Origin: an uncultured Lachnospiraceae bacterium
GTDB taxonomy: Bacteria; Bacillota; Clostridia; Lachnospirales; Lachnospiraceae
NCBI GenBank assembly: GCA_910586405.1
Contig: CAJUII010000109.1
Span: 1-10,015 of the forward strand
Direction: 5' to 3'
Length of the DNA stretch: 10,015 bases
A model generated the notes under the pieces. The model did no database searches. It was not told the DNA's origin and worked only from the letters and a program-made list of their open reading frames with translations. Positions 1 through 4,850 of this stretch are shown in pieces; within the stretch, counting starts at the first letter, position 1; each line of letters opens with the position of its first letter. The position numbers and the translations under genes are program-made.

Positions 1-20
1 ATCTTTTAATAAAGAGGATT

Positions 21-165
21 TCATTCAATATCATAAAAAACATATTTTTTATTGACCAGTTTATCAAGTCTAACAAAAGTCTGAAAACATGGCGGCGGCT
101 TCTTTCCCTTGTACTTGAAATAAATGTCGTCTTGCTCTAATTGCTTTTTCAGAGTGGCAAGCCGC
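21..165 (-). pseudogene. Unrecognised coding remnant (3' end of a gene)
   Basis: On the minus strand an open frame without a convincing start or ribosome binding site runs from about 165 to a TGA at 21-23. It encodes about 45 residues rich in Lys, Asp and aromatic residues, beginning RLATLKKQLEQDD and ending LVNKKYVFYDIE. The composition (charged helix, then KYKGKKPPP, then FVRLDKLV) looks like genuine protein rather than random frame. It begins where the preceding AraC-family gene loses its homology, in another frame, so it is probably the 3' end of a different gene joined by a deletion. I do not recognise the family. It could also be a chance open frame. Bases 1-20 hold nothing I can identify. 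Confidence 0.35.
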
Positions 166-755
166 CGTTTGCCTCACTGCCGCCCTCATCATCCAGCTTT
201 CCTTTGATACTGTCAAGTAGTCCGCAGACTGTCTCGCAGTCTTGTCCGGGAATCAGGCTTTGCTTCTGCCAGAAGTCCCAATATCCATTGCTCTCATAAT
301 TTTTGATGTGCATAAATTTGTGCGCTGGAATCGTCACCAAGTAAATCTTTACATCGTCTGTGGATTTCATCATACCAATCTCTCCTAATCCGAAAAAATA
401 GCGGTCAAACGGGTTAATTTTTGTACGAAGGACAACGGGCGCCGGATGTTTCCGATAGGCGCTCGGCGCAACGCCGTACATGGTCTTAAACGCCCGCGTG
501 AATGCCTCGTGCGACGAAAAGCCATAATCATAAGCTGTCCCGCACTTCTTTTAGGGCAAACGCCATTTTTCTGTAACGCAGATAGTCTTTCACCCTCATA
601 CCTGATATTTCCTTGAATTTCCTCGTCGTATGAAACTCGGAATATCCAAGCCGCCGGGCAAGCGCACACAACGTTAACGCCTCATCATCATACTTTTTGA
701 TACAGTTGTCGATTTCATCGATGATGATCTGTATCTGCCTTTGCCATTCATACAT
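149..755 (-). pseudogene. AraC-family transcriptional regulator, frameshifted and 3'-truncated
   Basis: The intact ancestor would bind DNA through a double helix-turn-helix AraC domain at its N-terminus, followed by an effector-binding region. The first 75 residues (755 to 528) contain the first HTH, with ALARRLGYSEFHTTRKFKEISG, and end RYRKMAFALKEVRDSL at a TGA. The second HTH continues in another frame from about 538: AYDYGFSSHEAFTRAF, then KTMYGVAPSAYRKHP and the downstream RTKINPFDRYFFGLGEIGM segment, to a TGA at 149-151. About eight residues normally found between KEVRD and YDYGF (the S-I-L-D-I-A segment of AraC proteins) are missing, so a small deletion not divisible by three caused the shift. 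The C-terminal half of the effector region is also missing. I chose the ATG at 755 because GAGGTGG lies eight bases upstream; an in-frame GTG at 767 is less likely. Not expected to be functional. Confidence 0.75.
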
Positions 756-869
756 ATCCTGTTCCACCTCGTTTCAAAGCTCTGATACAGCAACTCTGAA
801 AACAAACCCAAGCTTCATTATCACTGCATCCGTACAGCATTGCACGTCTGTCAATGTTGTACGAAATTC

Positions 870-875
870 ATTATA
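870..875 (-). promoter_or_regulatory. Possible -10 box for the AraC-family pseudogene
   Basis: On the minus strand the hexamer TATAAT occurs about 115 bases upstream of the AraC reading frame. No good -35 hexamer is found 16-18 bases further upstream, so this is a weak prediction in AT-rich sequence. Apart from this and the terminator to its right, the 756-923 gap shows nothing else. Confidence 0.25.
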
Positions 876-923
876 AAACAAAAAATGAATCTGTGCTTGA
901 CTTTACTTGCGATTTTCCTGCTC

Positions 924-964
924 CAAAAAAAGAGGCTTTGCAAACCGACGTCTGCAATGCCCCT
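924..964 (-). terminator. Rho-independent terminator of the XRE-type repressor gene
   Basis: Read on the minus strand, the bases directly after the stop codon form a hairpin: AGGGGC pairs with GCCTCT (one G-U pair), an A/A mismatch follows, then TTGCA pairs with TGCAA around a 10-base loop. A run of seven T follows immediately. The stem begins next to the TAA at 965-967, which places it as the terminator of the small repressor gene and separates it from the AraC remnant. Confidence 0.75.
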
Positions 965-1177
965 TTAGTCTGTATCCTCGTCTGGCACATATTCCATGAT
1001 GTCTTCTATACGGCAATTCAAAATGCGGCATAAATTGTTCAGAATCATGGTCTTAACAATCATATTCTTCCGCAGCCGATGAAGCTGTGCTTTGTCTACA
1101 CCGTAATCCTTGATCAGTCTGTACTGGCTGATCTCCCGTTCTTTCATCGTAGCCCAAAGCCGATCATATTTAATCAT
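965..1177 (-). CDS. Small XRE/Cro-type HTH transcriptional regulator
   Basis: This encodes a 70-residue protein that is almost entirely one helix-turn-helix domain of the Cro/C1 type (YozG-like small repressors). Residues 1-20 (MIKYDRLWATMKEREISQYR) form the first helices; the HTH proper runs through LIKDYGVDKAQLHRLRKN, and NLCRILNCRIEDIMEYVPD is the typical last helix plus tail of this family. It should bind DNA as a dimer; no ligand domain is present. The start is the ATG at 1177 because AAAGGGG lies eight bases upstream; the frame stays open to 1249 but without a ribosome binding site. The reading frame is intact although both flanking genes are broken. Targets cannot be read from the sequence; such proteins often repress themselves. 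A dedicated terminator follows directly. Confidence 0.82.
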   Translation of the reverse strand: MIKYDRLWATMKEREISQYRLIKDYGVDKAQLHRLRKNMIVKTMILNNLCRILNCRIEDIMEYVPDEDTD

Positions 1178-1179
1178 GC

Positions 1180-1223
1180 TTTCAACCCCTTTCCATAATA
1201 TTTTAACCGCCCTTGCGTTGAAA
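1180..1223 (-). promoter_or_regulatory. Inverted repeat around the XRE gene ribosome binding site
   Basis: TTTCAAC at 1180-1186 and GTTGAAA at 1217-1223 are perfect 7-base inverted arms that bracket the ribosome binding site and a weak -10-like TATTAT. In RNA one arm would lie between the Shine-Dalgarno sequence and the ATG. It may be an operator for autoregulation or an RNA stem limiting translation; with arms this short it may also be chance. Confidence 0.3.
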
Positions 1224-1285
1224 TAATATGGTGCATGTATACTTCCCATGTTTTTTGGGGTTGACGCAAACTGTATATGAATTAC

Positions 1286-1519
1286 TTAAACCGCATTCGC
1301 AATTGCCCGGAAAAACTCAACGTGCTTTAGCTCATAGCCCTTTTCCATAAAATTCGGGTCTGCGCTGGTCTTGACAATGATGACGCGGCTTTTCATCCTT
1401 AAAACTGTTCAGGGACGTGTGCAGCATTTTTACTTTTTTCCCGCAAAGTCCCCACACAATTCCTGCCACGACTACGACCCCTGCTGTCGGATGATACCTG
1501 CTTTTTTGATTCTCTTCAT
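1286..1519 (-). pseudogene. Remnant of a membrane-anchored beta-lactamase-like serine hydrolase
   Basis: A good start (ATG at 1517-1519 with AAAGGAG upstream) begins MKRIKKAGII. After an apparent one-base loss it continues in another frame as PTAGVVVVAGIVWGLCGKK and VKMLHTSLNSFKDEK, a basic N-terminus with one membrane segment. A second frame change then leads to SRVIIVKTSADPNFMEKGYE and HVEFFRAIANAV, ending at the TAA at 1286-1288. These ends resemble the anchor and the last strand and helix of class C beta-lactamase-related serine hydrolases (IVKTSAD, FFRAIA). The whole catalytic middle, with the SxxK, YxN and KTG motifs, is absent, so roughly 1 kb has been lost compared with usual lengths near 400 residues. 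It lies 31 bp behind the MATE gene with no terminator between them, so it was probably co-transcribed. The family call is from memory of these motifs and could be wrong; that it is broken is clear. Confidence 0.6.
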
Positions 1520-1550
1520 TTTTATATCTCCTTTCCTATTTAAATATATT

Positions 1551-2882
1551 CTAATACCCATATCGTTTCCTGTGCTTCAAGAGCATACCAGCAGACAGCG
1601 CCAGTGCCATCAACTCCGCCGCAGGCGTCGCAAGCCAGATGCCGTTCACGCCCAGTATCAGCGGCAGCACAAGCATCGTGATAAGCATAAATACAAACGA
1701 CCGCGAAAAAGCAAGCATCGCAGAAACCACACCGTTTGACAGTGCCGTGAACATTCCGCTCGCAAAAATATTAAACCCAATAAAACACAGCGCGATGGTA
1801 CAAATCCGATTCCCTGTCACCGCAAGGTCATACACTGGATTGTCTGGACGGGCAAAGACTGATACCAGCGGTCTTGTGAGCGCAAAGGACGCTGCCACCG
1901 TCATAATAGAAATCACTGCGATCACTTTGAGGCTGACTGCAACCAGCTTTTTTAACTTATCATGGTTCTGTTCGCCGTAGCAATAGCTGAGCATTGGCGC
2001 CACGCCATACGAATACCCTGTGTACAGAGAGCTTGCAAACATCAGCACATACGTGATGATTGTGACTGCCGCCACACCGTCCTCACCCACATAGTGAAGC
2101 ATTGTCCAGTTGAACATCATGGTGATGATGCCTGTGACAAGCGCTGTCGCCATCTCCGAGCAGCCATTTGTCGCTGCACTCGCAAGCACCTTGAAGCGCC
2201 ATACAGGTTTCTTGAAATGTAACAGGCTTTTTTTGCGGCTGAATACAACAAGTCCCACAACGGCTGTCACAGAATAGCCAAGGCCTGTCGCGACCGCCGC
2301 GCCGCTGATTCCCATGTCAAGCCCTGCGATAAACACAAAGTCGAGCACCATGTTCAGCACACCGCCTGCCACCGAACAGATCAGTGACAGCGTCGCCTTC
2401 TCGCTCGCAATCATATAGAGCGTAAAATTATTCATCAGCAGAATCGGAACTGTAAACAAAAGATAGCGGCTCAGGTATTCCACACAGTATGTCTCCACGC
2501 CCGCTGACAAGTTCATTCCCGCAAAAATCCGGTCCATCAGCAGATATCCGAGTCCGCACATGACGAAGCCGACCACTACATTCACAAGAATCAGGAAGGT
2601 AAAATCCTCCTTTGCCTCCTCCGTCTTTTGCGCCCCCATCTTTTTCATAATGACGGCGCTGCCTCCCGTGGCAAGCATCGTAGAAATTGCAGTCACAAGC
2701 TGAATGATGGGCGCTGTCAGGTTGATTGCCGAGAGCGCGCTGGTGCCGATTAGATTTGACACAAACAGGCCATCCACCATGGTATAGAACGACATAAACA
2801 CGGTCATTGCAATCGTGGGAACTGCAAACTTTAAAATATTTTTGAGTGTCACAGGCTTCAGATAAATATTTTGAGTTTCCAT
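1551..2882 (-). CDS. MATE family efflux transporter
   Basis: This 443-residue integral membrane protein should export drugs or metabolites in exchange for sodium ions or protons. Length and about 12 hydrophobic segments match the MATE fold of two six-helix bundles. The first bundle starts LKFAVPTIAMTVFMSFYTMV with the family signature VDGLFVSNLIG near residues 37-47; a second recognisable stretch is MDLDFVFIAGL-like (VLDFVFIAGLDMGISGAAVA), the typical end of TM5 and start of TM6. The C-terminal bundle includes GYSYGVAPMLSYCYGEQNHD, a conserved internal motif. The tail KHRKRYGY is cytosolic and short. The start ATG at 2882 has AAGGAG six bases upstream. The gene diverges from a MerR-type regulator and its promoter has the MerR architecture, so it is probably induced by the compound the regulator senses. 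The substrate cannot be deduced. Confidence 0.93.
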   Translation of the reverse strand: METQNIYLKPVTLKNILKFAVPTIAMTVFMSFYTMVDGLFVSNLIGTSALSAINLTAPIIQLVTAISTMLATGGSAVIMKKMGAQKTEEAKEDFTFLILVNVVVGFVMCGLGYLLMDRIFAGMNLSAGVETYCVEYLSRYLLFTVPILLMNNFTLYMIASEKATLSLICSVAGGVLNMVLDFVFIAGLDMGISGAAVATGLGYSVTAVVGLVVFSRKKSLLHFKKPVWRFKVLASAATNGCSEMATALVTGIITMMFNWTMLHYVGEDGVAAVTIITYVLMFASSLYTGYSYGVAPMLSYCYGEQNHDKLKKLVAVSLKVIAVISIMTVAASFALTRPLVSVFARPDNPVYDLAVTGNRICTIALCFIGFNIFASGMFTALSNGVVSAMLAFSRSFVFMLITMLVLPLILGVNGIWLATPAAELMALALSAGMLLKHRKRYGY

Positions 2883-2937
2883 CTTATTCTCCTTTCTTCT
2901 AATTTAATTTTTTCTAATTTGTTTCCCTGTATCAAGC

Positions 2938-2968
2938 ATCATAAACCATACAGTAACTGTACAGTCAA
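2938..2968 (-). promoter_or_regulatory. MerR-type promoter and operator of the MATE gene
   Basis: On the minus strand TTGACT (2963-2968) and TATGAT (2938-2943) are separated by exactly 19 bases (2944-2962). The spacer carries the perfect 13-base dyad TACAGTAACTGTA (2949-2961). Over-long 19-bp spacers with a central dyad are the hallmark of promoters activated by MerR-family proteins, which twist the DNA to realign the two boxes. The MATE start codon lies about 50 bases past the expected transcription start. Confidence 0.8.
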
Positions 2969-3006
2969 GAGGTTTTTGAAAATATTTTTTAATTCTAAAC
3001 GTTCTA

Positions 3007-3035
3007 TTGCATGGCGCGCGCAAAACCTGTATCAT
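3007..3035 (+). promoter_or_regulatory. Promoter of the MerR-family regulator gene
   Basis: TTGCAT (3007-3012) and TATCAT (3030-3035) lie 17 bases apart on the plus strand, about 60 bases before the regulator start. The -10 box overlaps a second copy of part of the MATE operator (3031-3047), so the regulator may control its own synthesis. Confidence 0.55.
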
Positions 3036-3096
3036 AAATCATACAGTTGTAAAAGTTGCTTGATTTGCTTTCTATTTTTAGGGGGGATTTTGAATT

Positions 3097-3960
3097 ATGA
3101 CAGAAAAAAATAAACAGCTCACCATCGGTCAGTTTGCAGCGATGCATGGCATCAACAAAAAGACGTTGATGTGGTATGACGAGATTGGCTTGTTAAAGCC
3201 CGCCGCCATCAACCCGGAAAACGGCTACCGCTGCTACAACTACCACCAAAGCCCCGTCCTAGAAACGATTCTGCTCCTGCGGGAACTCGATGTGCCTGTC
3301 CGTGAAATACAAGATTTTATGAAAAACCGCTCAGCGGAAAAGATGAAACACTTATTAGAAGAAAAGATTGCAGACCTTGACCACAATCTCAAACACCTCC
3401 AAGCCATTCGAAAGACCCTGTGCAACTACCATCAAAACATGGAAACGCTGCTGACAATGGATTTATCTAAGATCAGTATCATTGAAAAAGAAGAGCGCTG
3501 TCTCATAACGGTTGCCATCACACCCGATACCTCGTTCGAGGAGGAGGTTGAAATGATCACCGCTGAGACGGAGAAGTACCAGCTTGGCAGACTGCACGAC
3601 GCCTCTTATGGTTCCATGCTTCCTGTCTCTAGTCTGCAATGCGGCAGATTTGATGACTACTGCAAACTTTTTATCGAGATTCCGTTTGGCAATGCTGCCG
3701 CGCCGCAGGAGATGGCACCAAAAAACGGGCTGCATATACAGCCCGGCGGAAAGTATCTAAGAGCCTTTCATCAAGGCGGCTGGGATAAAATCCCCAAGCG
3801 GTATCAGGAAATTCTTGACTACGCCAAACGCCGACATCTGACGCTGTGCGGCTTCTCTTATGAGATGGGCATCAATGAGAATGTCATTGACCGCATCGAA
3901 GATTATATTGTGCAGATTGAGATTCCTGTGATGCCCGCGCAGCATAAAATAGCTGATTGA
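3097..3960 (+). CDS. MerR-family regulator with GyrI-like effector domain (BmrR-like)
   Basis: This 287-residue protein has the BmrR layout. Residues 7-75 form the MerR winged HTH: LTIGQFAAMHGINKKTLMWY, then DEIGLLKPA, then NGYRCYNY. A dimerising coiled coil follows (about 78-115, SAEKMKHLLEEKIADLDHNL), and residues 125-278 form a GyrI-like ligand-binding domain. The C-terminal stretch LCGFSYEMGINENVI and IVQIEIPV matches the end of that fold and includes the Tyr-Glu pair found near the drug-binding glutamate of BmrR. It probably senses a hydrophobic, often cationic, molecule and activates the divergent MATE gene 214 bp away. The ATG at 3097 follows AGGGGGG ten bases upstream. There is no cysteine cluster of the metal-sensing MerR type, so a metal sensor is unlikely. 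The inducer is unknown. Confidence 0.9.
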   Translation: MTEKNKQLTIGQFAAMHGINKKTLMWYDEIGLLKPAAINPENGYRCYNYHQSPVLETILLLRELDVPVREIQDFMKNRSAEKMKHLLEEKIADLDHNLKHLQAIRKTLCNYHQNMETLLTMDLSKISIIEKEERCLITVAITPDTSFEEEVEMITAETEKYQLGRLHDASYGSMLPVSSLQCGRFDDYCKLFIEIPFGNAAAPQEMAPKNGLHIQPGGKYLRAFHQGGWDKIPKRYQEILDYAKRRHLTLCGFSYEMGINENVIDRIEDYIVQIEIPVMPAQHKIAD

Positions 3961-3997
3961 TATATCTGTATAGGATTGTCCTTGCTGTATCGTTTTT

Positions 3998-4051
3998 ATG
4001 AAGGATACCACCACACTGTTTCGTCTTTTGAAATGGCTTGCTATCCTTCAT
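3998..4051 (+). terminator. Hairpin between convergent genes, terminator of the MerR gene
   Basis: ATGAAGGATA (3998-4007) and TATCCTTCAT (4042-4051) are perfect 10-base inverted arms. The 34-base interior can form a further 7-pair stem, CTGTTTC with GAAATGG, including two G-U pairs. On the plus strand TTTATTTT follows, as for a terminator of the MerR-family gene. The right arm touches the stop codon of the convergent gene, so the same structure may end both transcripts, though no T-run follows on the minus strand. Confidence 0.6.
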
Positions 4052-4687
4052 TTATTTTGCTTCACAATACGCAATCCATCTTGCTTCATTGCGCACAAGA
4101 ACCTTGCCATCATCAATATCAAGGTATTCCTTCGTCTTCTCAAACCACACTTCCATCGTACAGACTTCCCCATTAAACTCATAAAGATCATTGTTGTCAA
4201 AACGACAATTGTTGTTGAAATCCTCCCAGCCAAACGATAACTTCAACACATGATTTCCCGAATCATCCAGCATAAAATAATAATAGTAACTGCCAGTATT
4301 GTTTTTTACATAAGCATTATAAACTATCATTCCGTTTTTCAGCAGGTAGTATCTTCCTGCACTTGAGGCACAAAAAGATTCCAGTATGGTCATCTCGTTA
4401 TTTTTCAGCGTAAAAATTGTATACCTTTGCCCCCTGATATGTAATTCCGGTATGCCATCTCCTGTTGAATCCACAATGAAGTAATTCATGTCATATTGCT
4501 GCTCCTCAACCGGTGTGGTGAATGTGAACAGATCTTCCGCTTCATAGATTCGTTTCCCTTCAACAAATTCGCTGTATGCTGTGACAGCCCAAGCTTGTCT
4601 GTATTCCTTTAAAAAGTATGGAAATACGATAAGCATTAACAAAATTAAATATATGAAATACAACAAATTCCTGCTATTTTTATACAT
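4052..4687 (-). CDS. Hypothetical membrane-anchored extracytoplasmic protein
   Basis: I do not recognise this 211-residue protein. It begins MYKNSRN followed by one strongly hydrophobic segment (about residues 8-26, LLYFIYLILLMLIVFPYFL), which looks like an uncleaved signal anchor; the rest is soluble and probably outside the cell. At residues 70-82, IVDSTGDGIPELHI matches the Asp-rich DxxGDGxxEL loop common in calcium-binding beta-repeat proteins of Clostridia. A Tyr-rich stretch (SYYYYFMLDD) and an Asn/Asp-rich stretch (FNNNCRFDNNDLYEFNG) follow; four cysteines lie in the soluble part. The frame extends to an ATG at 4738, but that start lies only about 20 bases past the predicted -10 box and lacks a clear ribosome binding site. 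I prefer 4687 (AAGAAG just upstream), without certainty. It has its own promoter behind a terminator, so it is a separate transcription unit. Confidence 0.7.
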   Translation of the reverse strand: MYKNSRNLLYFIYLILLMLIVFPYFLKEYRQAWAVTAYSEFVEGKRIYEAEDLFTFTTPVEEQQYDMNYFIVDSTGDGIPELHIRGQRYTIFTLKNNEMTILESFCASSAGRYYLLKNGMIVYNAYVKNNTGSYYYYFMLDDSGNHVLKLSFGWEDFNNNCRFDNNDLYEFNGEVCTMEVWFEKTKEYLDIDDGKVLVRNEARWIAYCEAK

Positions 4688-4753
4688 AATGCTTCTTATA
4701 AATCCTTTCTTTGATTTTGTGTATCCGATGTTTATCATCTATAGATCTCTTAT

Positions 4754-4762
4754 TTCATCATA
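4754..4762 (-). promoter_or_regulatory. Extended -10 promoter of the hypothetical membrane protein gene
   Basis: On the minus strand TGGTATGAT matches an extended -10 element (TGnTATnAT). The -35 region is poor, as is usual for extended -10 promoters. It lies between the upstream terminator and the reading frame, so this gene is probably transcribed alone. Confidence 0.5.
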
Positions 4763-4774
4763 CCATTACAATAT

Positions 4775-4827
4775 AAAAAAGATTATGACGTTTTAAGAAA
4801 AAATATTTCCTAAAAACGACATAATCT
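4775..4827 (-). terminator. AT-rich terminator after the double-HTH regulator
   Basis: GATTATGACGTTTT (4781-4794) pairs with AAAACGACATAATC (4813-4826), broken by one A/A mismatch, around an 18-base loop. Read on the minus strand, a run of six T follows (4775-4780). Low GC and the long loop make it weaker than a textbook terminator, but its place 25 bases after the regulator stop codon supports the call. Confidence 0.6.
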
Positions 4828-4850
4828 ATAACGCAGTCTTTTCATGTAAA

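Larger units (their letters stand above)
2938..3047. repeat. Direct repeat of the MerR operator element
   Basis: Bases 2938-2954 and 3031-3047 are the same 17-mer, ATCATAAAYCATACAGT, differing only at the Y. The first copy is the -10 box and left operator arm of the MATE promoter; the second overlaps and follows the -10 box of the regulator gene. Repetition at both divergent promoters suggests a binding site of the regulator. Confidence 0.6.

Noticed and set aside
1371..1739. A plus-strand open frame over the hydrolase remnant and the end of the first MATE gene.
   Set aside because: It is antisense to well supported coding sequence and has low-complexity, arginine/histidine-rich composition typical of shadow frames. 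The same applies to other plus-strand frames over 1639-2222 and 6747-7649.
3036..3060. The second operator copy considered as another minus-strand promoter.
   Set aside because: TATGAT is present, but no -35-like hexamer lies 17-19 bases upstream.
4775..4827. The inverted repeat considered as ends of a miniature mobile element.
   Set aside because: There is no target duplication and nothing between the arms but 18 bases; position and T-run fit a terminator.
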